Source of the DNA: Corynebacterium suicordis DSM 45110
GTDB taxonomy: Bacteria; Actinomycetota; Actinomycetes; Mycobacteriales; Mycobacteriaceae
Length of the DNA: 64,000 nucleotides
Assembly (NCBI RefSeq): GCF_015351405.1
Contig: NZ_JADKMY010000002.1
Coordinates: forward strand, 62,001 to 126,000
Reading direction: 5' to 3'
Below are positions 36,451 through 44,044 of this stretch, piece by piece. Made by a program: the position numbers and the translations under genes. Under the pieces are notes generated by a model. The model did no database searches, was not told where the DNA came from, and saw only the letters and a program-made list of their open reading frames with translations. Numbering within the stretch: the first letter of the stretch is position 1; each line of letters begins with the position of its first letter.

Positions 36451-37154
36451 TTCGCGCCTCCCTGGGGTTTCTGGCCCTGTGGAGATTGGCCCTGCGCGTT
36501 CATGCCAGGACTATCCGCAGACACCGGGCGCACACCCATCCGGCCGTACACTGCATCAGCTGCAGCGGGTTCCACGGCAGCGATCTTCGGCTGCTCGGCA
36601 ATCTTCCTGAGCTGCTCGGGAGTGCCGTACACCAGCACGCCTTCGGCCTTGATGTCACTTTCCCGTAGGCCCGCGCCCGCAGCCATGCTCCGGGTGGCTT
36701 GCTGCAACACGTCCTTGCGCTGCAATCCCTTGGCCGGTTCAGGCAGAACCCATTGCACCGGGCCCACAAGCAGCGTGCTCACGCGCAGTTCGGGATCGCG
36801 GAGCGGCTCGGTCAACTCCACTGGGTTGGCTTCATCTTTAGGGGTGACCAGTGCCCATCGCGCCTGCTCCCCTTGCATATCCCGCAGGGATTGCTCTGCT
36901 TGCTGGAAGTACTCCTGGTTACTCGCGGTATCAAAGGGACCCAACTGATCCCCGTTGATGTTTTGCGGCGCGGATACCCGGTCAGAAGCCGATAGCCCCA
37001 GAATGCCGATAAACAGCACCAACAGGCACAGCCCTGCCAGCCAAGCTACCCAGGCAGGACGGCGGGTATCTTCCCAATCCAGCTCTCTACTGCGCTTTTT
37101 ATCCACCGGCACCTGCTGAGAGAGCCGTGCCCGGTACTGCGAATCCTTAGACAC
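36447..37154 (-). CDS. Single-TM membrane protein of unknown function
   Basis: This 235-residue protein has a basic cytoplasmic N-terminus, one helix ([19 protein letters not shown], about 35-54) and an external domain rich in Gln, Ala and Pro, ending in a Gly/Gln-rich tail. GTG 37154 is chosen because GGGAGG lies 6 nt upstream and the start lies just inside the end of the pseudouridine synthase gene. The domain resembles small corynebacterial envelope proteins ([17 protein letters not shown] segment [12 protein letters not shown]). No function is assigned. Confidence 0.65.
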   Translation of the reverse strand: MSKDSQYRARLSQQVPVDKKRSRELDWEDTRRPAWVAWLAGLCLLVLFIGILGLSASDRVSAPQNINGDQLGPFDTASNQEYFQQAEQSLRDMQGEQARWALVTPKDEANPVELTEPLRDPELRVSTLLVGPVQWVLPEPAKGLQRKDVLQQATRSMAAGAGLRESDIKAEGVLVYGTPEQLRKIAEQPKIAAVEPAAADAVYGRMGVRPVSADSPGMNAQGQSPQGQKPQGGAK

Positions 37155-38085
37155 CGTTAGCCTCCCGCAACGCGCGCAATGATTGTTCAAGATCCTCTGG
37201 GTACTGCGAAGTCACGGTCATGAACTCACCATTGGGGTGCGGAAAGCCCAGAGACACGGCATGCAACCACTGCCGAACCAAACCCATCTTTTCCGCCAGC
37301 TTGGGATCCGATCCGTACATCGGGTCCCCCACCAATGGATGGTGCATTGAAGAAAAATGCACGCGGATCTGATGAGTCCTGCCGGTTTCCAATTTCACCT
37401 CTACCAGCGACGCCTGCCGGTGCGCTTCCAAGGTGCGGTAATGAGTGATTGCGTGTTTGCCATCATCGCGGACCGCAAAACGCCAGCCCGCCGAGGGATG
37501 ACGACCAATCGGGGCATCAATAGTTCCGACCGTGGGATCGGGGTGGCCTTGCACCAGCGCGTGATAAGTCTTGGACACCGTCCGCTCCTTAAACGCGCGC
37601 TTCAAAATGGTGTACGCACGTTCGGAAGCCGCCACGATCATCACCCCGGACGTTCCCACATCCAGTCGCTGCACAATGCCCTTGCGCTCAGGCGGGCCAG
37701 AGGTGGAAATCCGGAAACCTGCTGCGGCCAGACCAGCCGTAACTGTCGGCCCTTCCCAGCCCAGGGTGGGGTGAGCAGCCACGCCCACCGGTTTATCCAC
37801 CACGATCACATCATCATCCGAGTACAGGACGTTCATGCCCTCCACATGCTGCGGAGGTTCAGCGGTGAGATCCCGCGGCGGTTCCGGCAACGTGACATCC
37901 AGCCACGCCCCACCGACGAGCCTGTCCGATTTTCCGACAGCCTGCCCATCTTGGAGAACGTGTCCATTGACTGCCATTTCCGCCACGATGTTGCGGGAAA
38001 GACCAAGTAATTTGGACAGGCCGGCGTCGACACGCATTCCGGCGAGCCCATCGGGTACCGGAACCACACGATTCTCCCCGCTCAT
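37147..38085 (-). CDS. rluD: RluA-family pseudouridine synthase (RluD-like)
   Basis: This 312-residue enzyme isomerises uridine in RNA, most likely 23S rRNA. An N-terminal S4 domain ([26 protein letters not shown]) precedes the catalytic domain, with the Asp nucleophile D142 in [16 protein letters not shown], and [10 protein letters not shown] near 238-247. Its ATG overlaps the lspA stop as ATGA. The lspA-rluD pairing is common in Gram-positive bacteria. RluD rather than RluC is by best resemblance only. Confidence 0.9.
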   Translation of the reverse strand: MSGENRVVPVPDGLAGMRVDAGLSKLLGLSRNIVAEMAVNGHVLQDGQAVGKSDRLVGGAWLDVTLPEPPRDLTAEPPQHVEGMNVLYSDDDVIVVDKPVGVAAHPTLGWEGPTVTAGLAAAGFRISTSGPPERKGIVQRLDVGTSGVMIVAASERAYTILKRAFKERTVSKTYHALVQGHPDPTVGTIDAPIGRHPSAGWRFAVRDDGKHAITHYRTLEAHRQASLVEVKLETGRTHQIRVHFSSMHHPLVGDPMYGSDPKLAEKMGLVRQWLHAVSLGFPHPNGEFMTVTSQYPEDLEQSLRALREANGV

Positions 38086-38603
38086 CGTGCCTCCTCTTCT
38101 TCAACCATCACGGCGGCCTTGCGTTCCGCAATCAATTTTGGTTCGACGAAAGCCGTGTACAACAAGTACGTCACCACACCGACGGTGATGGATGCATCAG
38201 CGATGTTGAAGATGGCGAAATTGCCGAAGGAGAAGAAATCCACCACATGGCCATGCAAGCCACCCGGGGAACGGAAGATGCGATCCATGAGATTGCCCAG
38301 TGCACCAGCACCGATGAGGATCGCTGGGGTGGCCGCCCACCAGGTGCGCACGCGCAGCAGAACCACCACACAAATGATGGTGGCGATGATCTGGAAAATG
38401 GAGAAGATCAACGTGGCATCCACTCCGAATGAGAACGCGGCTCCCGGGTTGCGGATGAGAAAGAGCCGGAACCACTCCCCGATGATGGGGTAAGAAGTGC
38501 GCGGCTCGAGATTTTCCACGACCAACCACTTGCTCAGTTGATCTACGCCCATGATCAACAGCAACAGCAGCAGCGAGATGCCCGACAAGCGTTTGGAATT
38601 CAC
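38082..38603 (-). CDS. lspA: Lipoprotein signal peptidase LspA
   Basis: LspA cleaves lipidated prolipoproteins in the cytoplasmic membrane. The 173-residue protein has four helices and the aspartyl-protease pair D107 in [22 protein letters not shown] and D136 in [21 protein letters not shown] is at about 51-60. The start is GTG 38603, with no Shine-Dalgarno sequence; TAGACT lies 8 nt upstream and TTCAAG 18 nt before that, so the mRNA may be leaderless. It begins a four-gene unit ending with rarD. Confidence 0.95.
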   Translation of the reverse strand: MNSKRLSGISLLLLLLIMGVDQLSKWLVVENLEPRTSYPIIGEWFRLFLIRNPGAAFSFGVDATLIFSIFQIIATIICVVVLLRVRTWWAATPAILIGAGALGNLMDRIFRSPGGLHGHVVDFFSFGNFAIFNIADASITVGVVTYLLYTAFVEPKLIAERKAAVMVEEEEAR

Positions 38604-38611
38604 AAGAAGAC

Positions 38612-38641
38612 AGTCTAGTAGGCGGCCCGGACAGTCTTGAA
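38612..38641 (-). promoter_or_regulatory. lspA operon promoter
   Basis: On the minus strand TTCAAG is followed after 18 nt by TAGACT (complement at 38612-38617), and the lspA GTG begins 8 nt further on. This arrangement fits a SigA-type promoter giving a leaderless or nearly leaderless transcript. Confidence 0.45.
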
Positions 38642-38784
38642 TCGGCAATGGGGTTGGGCGTGGTGGCTTTCGGTTTGTGCGCGGTTCTGCGGGCTCTCCC
38701 TTGTTTGGCGACTGGCTTGCGTCGGGTTGCCTGAGAAAGGTTGCCTACCAAGGGAAAGGTGCCGGAGTTTTCCACTCCAACTGT

Positions 38785-38790
38785 TAATGT
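38785..38790 (+). promoter_or_regulatory. -10 hexamer for lipoprotein gene at 38799
   Basis: TAATGT ends 8 nt before the GTG start, and the spacer GAATAATC has no Shine-Dalgarno sequence. Confidence 0.4.
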
Positions 38791-38798
38791 GAATAATC

Positions 38799-39869
38799 GT
38801 GGTAAATCAGAGACTTCGGAAATTCCAGGCTGTCGTGGCAATGGTGGCTGTCACAGCCCTTGCTGCGTGCGGTGAAGAACCGGAGCAAGCCTCCGCCCCC
38901 GTTGAAGCACCGGTGGAGGGCATGAAAGTGGAGCTGCTGGATGCGGGCAAGGCTCCGCAGCAGCCGGTGGTGTGGTTCACGGATCAAGAAGAGCAGCACG
39001 TGAACTACAGCATCACCCGCGGGCTTGAGCAGAGCACCGAGGTGGATGAGGAAAAGGCGAAGGAGCTGGCTGCGAGCTCGAGCGCGGCGGAGTCCTCTGC
39101 TGCGGGTTCTTCTACCGGTTCGGCTACTGCGGGGCCTGATGCAGAAGGCTCTGGCGTTGCAGGCTCCAGCGCGGAAAACAGCGCGTCAGCCAGCGAATCC
39201 GCGAGCGCTGAGGAGGAAAGCAACAACCTTCCCTACGAGGAGGTCACCATGAACCTCCCGCTCACCACCGGAATCAAGACCGATGGCGACACCCGCACCA
39301 GCACCGTCACTGTGGGCAAACCAACCGGCGATAACACTGAGCGCAACGAGGACATCGCCTCCGCCGAGGGCTTCCGCATGACCACCGAGCAAGATCGCTA
39401 TGGTCGCCCGCAGAATCGCACTTTCTCTTCCCCGGAAGGCGCGTCTGATTCAGCCCGGGCCAGCGTGGAAGAAGCCTTGGTGCAGATGAATAATCTGCCG
39501 CTGATCTTCCCTGAAGAACCCATCGGTGAAGGTGCCTCTTGGACGGTCTCTAATCGAGTAGAAGATGGTGGTATTTCCTTCTTGCAGACCATCACGTACA
39601 CGCTGCTACAGAAGCAGAATCAGACGGTATCACTCTCCGTTTCCGCAGAGAGGAAGCCCGCCACGCAGTTCCTCAATGGCTCTGATCTGCGCATCATGGA
39701 CGTGTCCACTGAGTCTTCAGGCCATATTTCTGTGAACCTCACGCACGCCGTGCCAGAACGCGGATCCATCAGCCTTTCCACGGTGGTGACCTATGGCAAA
39801 GAGGATTCCGCCACCCGGGTAAAGCAAAAGACCACGAGCAAAAGCTCATGGTCTCCGGCTGAATCCTAA
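38799..39869 (+). CDS. Putative surface lipoprotein with Ser/Ala-rich linker
   Basis: This 356-residue precursor has the signal FQAVVAMVAVTALAAC, with lipobox LAAC and lipidation at C24. A conserved-looking region (VVWFTDQEEQHVNYSITRG) precedes a long Ser/Ala/Glu linker (about 85-145), then a beta-rich domain of about 200 residues. GTG 38799 is the only start that leaves the signal intact. It diverges from lspA, its likely processing enzyme. I do not recognise a characterised family. The last gene bases meet the next lipoprotein gene tail to tail. Confidence 0.75.
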   Translation: MVNQRLRKFQAVVAMVAVTALAACGEEPEQASAPVEAPVEGMKVELLDAGKAPQQPVVWFTDQEEQHVNYSITRGLEQSTEVDEEKAKELAASSSAAESSAAGSSTGSATAGPDAEGSGVAGSSAENSASASESASAEEESNNLPYEEVTMNLPLTTGIKTDGDTRTSTVTVGKPTGDNTERNEDIASAEGFRMTTEQDRYGRPQNRTFSSPEGASDSARASVEEALVQMNNLPLIFPEEPIGEGASWTVSNRVEDGGISFLQTITYTLLQKQNQTVSLSVSAERKPATQFLNGSDLRIMDVSTESSGHISVNLTHAVPERGSISLSTVVTYGKEDSATRVKQKTTSKSSWSPAES

Positions 39870-39891
39870 TTAGCGCTTAGGGCGTTAGTGC

Positions 39892-40398
39892 TTAGAGCGC
39901 CTGGTTACACATTGGCGGCACCTGGTCTGGCACCACGTTGGTGACCAGGTCACAAGCCCACTTGCGATCCAGCTTAAACTTGCCGTCCTGCTCCACGAAC
40001 TCCACTCCGGAGATCAGCTGTGGTTCACGATCCGGCATGGTCAGGTTCACTGCTGCGGTGTAGATGCCGGGAAGCGCGGAAGGAAGCACGGGTTCCTTGA
40101 CTTCGAATTGTGCTCCGGAATCAACGGTTGCCTTGGTGAGCGCGTCGAAGAGCTCAGGGGCTTCCTCGCCACCCATCACGGCATCCAGCTTCTGGTCGGT
40201 GGGGACGTTAGGATCCACCGCGCGGGCAAGCGTGGCGTGCAGCTCAGCAGCCGTTGGCGCGGCTGCAGCTTGCTCGGTGGTCGTCGTGGTGGTTGACGTT
40301 TCTGGAGAGGAATCATCGTCGTTTCCACAGGCCGACAACGTGAGGCCAGCGCCCAGGGCGGTGACGAGTGCCAGGGTCTTCAGTGAAGCCTTAACCAT
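39892..40398 (-). CDS. Small lipoprotein, Mtb12 antigen-like
   Basis: This 168-residue precursor has the signal KTLALVTALGAGLTLSAC, with lipobox LSAC and C24 lipidated, then a Thr/Glu linker. The domain TAAELHATLARAVDPNVPTDQKLDAVMGG, with an NTF2-like beta region, resembles mycobacterial low-molecular-weight antigen MTB12. Two further cysteines near the C-terminus may pair. ATG 40398 has AAGGAG about 10 nt upstream. It is convergent with the previous lipoprotein gene. Function is unknown; the family assignment is moderate. Confidence 0.75.
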   Translation of the reverse strand: MVKASLKTLALVTALGAGLTLSACGNDDDSSPETSTTTTTTEQAAAAPTAAELHATLARAVDPNVPTDQKLDAVMGGEEAPELFDALTKATVDSGAQFEVKEPVLPSALPGIYTAAVNLTMPDREPQLISGVEFVEQDGKFKLDRKWACDLVTNVVPDQVPPMCNQAL

Positions 40399-40547
40399 GA
40401 GAATGAATACTCCTTGTGATGTTGGGTCAGCGTGTACCGTTTTTCGGCGTGTGACCCGGCGTTCTCTCCTCCCCGGTCCGCGACAGGGGATGTTCTAGCC
40501 AACAATGTTACACATGTGTCAGGTGTGACGACCAACCCCGAGATCAC

Positions 40548-40553
40548 TAATCT
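40548..40553 (+). promoter_or_regulatory. -10 hexamer for leaderless asparaginase gene
   Basis: TAATCT ends 7 nt before ATG 40561; the spacer GGGTCAC has no ribosome-binding character. Confidence 0.45.
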
Positions 40554-40560
40554 GGGTCAC

Positions 40561-41568
40561 ATGGACCCCAACGCGTCACCCGCAGCCCCCGCAGAGCAGG
40601 CTTCCAGAATCGTCATCCTCGGCACCGGAGGAACGATTTCCTGCACCACCACAGCTGATGGATCTCTGCACCCCACCCTGAGCATCGCAGAGATTTTCGC
40701 GCAAGCCCAGATTGAACTGCCAGGCAACGTGGAAGTGACCTGCCAGGACGTGATGACTCTGGATTCTTCCGCCATCCGGCTCGAGGATATCGATGAATTA
40801 ATCGCACACGCCCACCGGAGCATCCGCACTGCCGAGGCGGGCAGCGTGCGGCTAGCGGGCATCGTCGTGGTGCACGGGACGGATTCCATGGAAGAAACCG
40901 CCATGGCTTTCGATCAATCGCTCCTCGGCCCCACCCCGATCGTCTTCACCGGGGCACAGCGCCCAGCAGATGATCAGCATCCCGATGGCCCCGGCAATCT
41001 GCGCCGTGCCATAGAATTCCTCCTCAGCGCGCCTGGCGATTCCCGCCCACACGTTGTCTTCGGTGGGCAAACACTCCCGGCTTTCGGTGCCACGAAAATT
41101 CACACCACCGCGGACGCTGGATTCGCCTCCACCGTGGAAGATGCAGCGCAAACCGAGTCTGAAATCCACTTTCTCCTCCCCGCCTCCGAGCGCCACGAAA
41201 GCCGTGACACTCCCCCGCTGGCAGGTCTCTTCGTTCCTATTTTCGACGCCCACATCGCCGCCAACCCCGTCCTCATCGAGATGCTGTTGGATCCACACTC
41301 CGCCGCGCCCACACCTGATGGCCTCGTGATTGCCGCGATGGGCAGCGGTAATGTCCCGCCACCGATGGTCAACGCCATGCGGGAAGCCACCAACCCCATC
41401 GTCATCTGCTCCCGAGTCCCCTTCGGCGGAGTGCACTTTGTCTATGGAGGTTCTGGCGGCGGCGCCAGCTTGGCTCAGCTGGGCATGCTCTCCGGAGGAG
41501 CCCTCCGGCCCGCCCAGGCCCGGATGGCTCTCCTCGCCCATCTCGCCCGCGGTAGGCAGGACAACTAG
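40561..41568 (+). CDS. ansA: L-asparaginase (type I/II fold)
   Basis: The enzyme hydrolyses asparagine to aspartate and ammonia. Its 335 residues are normal for the family. First catalytic threonine T25 is in ILGTGGTIS, and the second motif VVHGTDSMEET places T107-D108. The supporting lysine is in FGATKIHTT. No signal peptide is present from MDPNASP, so it is probably cytoplasmic. A longer frame begins at 40432, but it is not supported by a ribosome-binding site, whereas ATG 40561 has a -10 hexamer 7 nt before it. It ends 5 nt from convergent dinB. Confidence 0.92.
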   Translation: MDPNASPAAPAEQASRIVILGTGGTISCTTTADGSLHPTLSIAEIFAQAQIELPGNVEVTCQDVMTLDSSAIRLEDIDELIAHAHRSIRTAEAGSVRLAGIVVVHGTDSMEETAMAFDQSLLGPTPIVFTGAQRPADDQHPDGPGNLRRAIEFLLSAPGDSRPHVVFGGQTLPAFGATKIHTTADAGFASTVEDAAQTESEIHFLLPASERHESRDTPPLAGLFVPIFDAHIAANPVLIEMLLDPHSAAPTPDGLVIAAMGSGNVPPPMVNAMREATNPIVICSRVPFGGVHFVYGGSGGGASLAQLGMLSGGALRPAQARMALLAHLARGRQDN

Positions 41569-41578
41569 CCCGGCTAGT
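41564..41578. terminator. Short palindrome spanning the stop codons of convergent ansA and dinB
   Basis: ACTAGCCCGGCTAGT is a perfect inverted repeat with 7-bp arms around one base, and contains both TAG stops. It could form a small hairpin for both transcripts, but no U-run follows, so terminator function is weakly supported. Confidence 0.3.
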
Positions 41579-43067
41579 CGTCCTCCTCATCTTCCGGGAG
41601 ATCCCAATCCAGGGAGTCCAAGGGGTTGCCGGGTGACAGGGCAGGATCCGTTACCGCGAAGGTGCGTGTCTTGCCTGGGCCGCTCGCGCGCGTTTCAAAA
41701 CGCACGCTCACCACTCCCAAACCCGTGCCCTGTACCCATCCGTGGCCGAATTCCTCATGCACAATGTCCTGGGTGGCCTCCCACGATGGAGCCTCATCCG
41801 GGGTTTCTTCCGCTGCTCCATCGGTATCCGCATCAGCACCGTCACCAGCGGCTTTCACCGTCGCTGCGCTCGCAGAAGCAGCACCCCGGGAATTCAGCGG
41901 AGCCAACTCACCAACTTCTGAATCCTCAGTCACCACGATGCGGCCAGTTGACTGCGGGTTGGATAGTTCCGGGAATAGCACTTCCTGACGGTCATCCACC
42001 AGGCCGGAAAGCCCCACCCCGACCAACCGAATGGCCCCCACATCCTCCGGTCGTGGCAACACCCGGCGAGCCACGGAGATGATGGTGGACAACTCATCCG
42101 TGGCGGCAGGCAGAGTGGCTGATCGCGTGTGAATCTGAAAATCAAAGGTGCGCACCTTAGCCGTAATGGTGCGCGCTGCCCGCCCATCCTTGAGCAAGCG
42201 TGAATGCGCCGCGCGGGCAGCGCTGTCCAGGTAGCGCCACACTTCTGCCGAGGTTCGTACGTCGGTTTCCAACGTCCGCTCCGCAGACACCTGCTTAGAC
42301 CGAGCACGCGGAGCCACCGGCCGAGTGTCATCACCCGCTGCCATCCGCTGGATCTCGGCACCCACGGAGGAAAGCAGCGAACGAATATCCAGAGGATCCA
42401 TGTCCACGAACTCCTGGATGCTGTGCACGCCAACTTCCGCGAGCCTGCCCTGCGCAACCCGGCCGATTCCCCACAGTTCACTCACTGGGCGGGGACCAAA
42501 GATTTCCATGCGTCGAGCAGCGGGAACCACCGCCACCCCATGTGGTTTACCCAGGTCACTAGCCATTTTCGCATCCAGTTTGGTGGAGGCCATTCCCACC
42601 GAGGCGGGCAACCCAGTGTGCTCATCCACTGCGGCTTGCAGGTCCAGCGCCCACTGCCGCGCCTCGGCTTCGGTTGCCCCGCGCAATTGTTCTGGCTCGG
42701 CAAAGCCCTCATCCACGCTCAGCTGTTCGATGACCCCGGCATAATCCCGGATCACAGAAAAGATGCGTCGGGAGGCCGCCTTGTATACCGAAAAGCGGGG
42801 TGTCACCACCACGGCCTTACCGCGGCAGAGGCGCACTGCCTGGCTGCTGGGCATGGCTGAGCGGGCTCCGAAAACTCGCGATTCATACGAGGCTCCGGCC
42901 ACTACTCCGCGCCCGCCCATGCCCGCCACCAGAACGGGGCGGCCGCGCAGCGTGGGACGCGTGAGCTGCTCCACCGCGGCGAAGAACGCATCCATGTCGA
43001 TGTGCGCCACCCAGCGTTCCTGCGTTTGCCCCGCATCCCCGCGCCCGTCATCCCCACCATGTTCCAT
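41574..43067 (-). CDS. dinB: DNA polymerase IV with C-terminal extension
   Basis: This Y-family translesion polymerase has 497 residues. Palm motifs are HIDMDAFFAAVE (about 22-33) and QLSVDEGFAE (about 113-122), giving the catalytic Asp and Asp-Glu. The clamp-binding motif QEVLFPEL lies near residue 357. An acidic linker leads to a C-terminal module EFGHGWVQGTGLGVVSVRFETRASGPG, also present in mycobacterial DinB1. Length exceeds E. coli DinB by about 145 residues for this reason. The gene follows the EamA gene after 5 nt and so may be in the ileS transcript. Confidence 0.94.
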   Translation of the reverse strand: MEHGGDDGRGDAGQTQERWVAHIDMDAFFAAVEQLTRPTLRGRPVLVAGMGGRGVVAGASYESRVFGARSAMPSSQAVRLCRGKAVVVTPRFSVYKAASRRIFSVIRDYAGVIEQLSVDEGFAEPEQLRGATEAEARQWALDLQAAVDEHTGLPASVGMASTKLDAKMASDLGKPHGVAVVPAARRMEIFGPRPVSELWGIGRVAQGRLAEVGVHSIQEFVDMDPLDIRSLLSSVGAEIQRMAAGDDTRPVAPRARSKQVSAERTLETDVRTSAEVWRYLDSAARAAHSRLLKDGRAARTITAKVRTFDFQIHTRSATLPAATDELSTIISVARRVLPRPEDVGAIRLVGVGLSGLVDDRQEVLFPELSNPQSTGRIVVTEDSEVGELAPLNSRGAASASAATVKAAGDGADADTDGAAEETPDEAPSWEATQDIVHEEFGHGWVQGTGLGVVSVRFETRASGPGKTRTFAVTDPALSPGNPLDSLDWDLPEDEEDD

Positions 43068-43072
43068 GGGCG

Positions 43073-44044
43073 CTATGCCTCGTCCCCGGGCCGGCGAATA
43101 GCCACCGCAGCCACCACTGCCGCGATGCCAAGGACCTCAATCATGCTCAACATCTGCCCCAGCATAACCGCGCCGAATATCGCTGCCACCAGCGGTAACA
43201 ACGCCAGCAACAAGGCAAAATACGCTGGCCCCGCCATCCGCAGCACCACCTGATCCAGGCTGTAAGGAATCACCGCGGAGAGCGTGCCCAGCCCAATGGC
43301 CAGACCCAGGATGAGGACCGGATCCATCGTCGTGTGTGTCGACGCCACCCCGGCCCGTTCCGCGAGCAGCAACCCCAGACCCACCACTGGTGCGCTGAGT
43401 ACAGCAGCCCAGGCAAAACCCACGGCCAGACCGGTGCGCTTGGTGGATTGCGGGGCCGGCACAGCAGCACCGCCAGCACCACCCGTCAGATCGCCAGAAT
43501 CCAGAGACACCCCACCGTTCACCGGCTCGGGGGCTACTGTCTCTCGAGAAACCTTGTCCCCCAGGACGATGTAAAACGCCCAGAGCACGGCAGCGCCGAT
43601 GGCAAACAACACGCCAGAGGCCGAGGCTGACCATTGCGCCCCAGACAAGGTGAGTACGCCCGCAGTGGCCAACACAAGAGCCAGCCAATCTCTCCGGGTT
43701 CTGCTGCCCAGTGCTGCCACGGCGATGGGTCCCATGAACTCGATAGCCACAGCGGTGCCCATGGGCAGCCGCGCGATGGCCTCATAAAAGACCATATTCA
43801 TGCCCAGCGTGACCACGCCGAACAATCCGGCGAGGCGACCCGCAGAGCTGAAGAATTCAGTAAACCGCGGGCGCAGCAGCACCACTAGGATGAGTGCAGC
43901 TGCACTCATCCTCATCCACGCCACCAGCGAGGGCGGGAACTGCTCGAACAACCCAACGGCCAGGGCAGCGCCAGCATAGAGCGACGCCCCGGAGGCCAGC
44001 ATGACCCCCGGCGCCGCCCATCGCGAAGCCCTCGAGTTATGCAC
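43073..44044 (-). CDS. EamA exporter, RhtA-like
   Basis: This 323-residue protein has ten helices in two EamA repeats: LYAGAALAVGLFEQFPPSLVAWMRM, GMNMVFYEAIARLPMGTAVAIEFMGPIAVA and SAVIPYSLDQVVLRMAGPAYFALLLALLPLVAAIFG fit the RhtA (threonine/homoserine exporter) subgroup. A polar Gly-rich loop (about 172-206) joins the halves. GTG 44044 shares a base with the ileS stop (TAGTG), indicating translational coupling to ileS and so control by its T-box. Substrate is inferred only from resemblance. Confidence 0.85.
   Translation of the reverse strand: MHNSRASRWAAPGVMLASGASLYAGAALAVGLFEQFPPSLVAWMRMSAAALILVVLLRPRFTEFFSSAGRLAGLFGVVTLGMNMVFYEAIARLPMGTAVAIEFMGPIAVAALGSRTRRDWLALVLATAGVLTLSGAQWSASASGVLFAIGAAVLWAFYIVLGDKVSRETVAPEPVNGGVSLDSGDLTGGAGGAAVPAPQSTKRTGLAVGFAWAAVLSAPVVGLGLLLAERAGVASTHTTMDPVLILGLAIGLGTLSAVIPYSLDQVVLRMAGPAYFALLLALLPLVAAIFGAVMLGQMLSMIEVLGIAAVVAAVAIRRPGDEA

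Noticed and set aside
39870..39891. Possible terminator hairpin between the two convergent lipoprotein genes (GCGCTTAGGGC..GAGCGC)
   Set aside because: Pairing is imperfect and there is no U-run; repeated GCTTAG units explain the appearance equally well.
40501..40535. Possible CRP/GlxR-type site near TTACACATGTGTCAGGTGTGAC
   Set aside because: The half-sites do not match TGTGA-N6-TCACA with correct spacing; the local ACACATGTGT palindrome alone is not enough.
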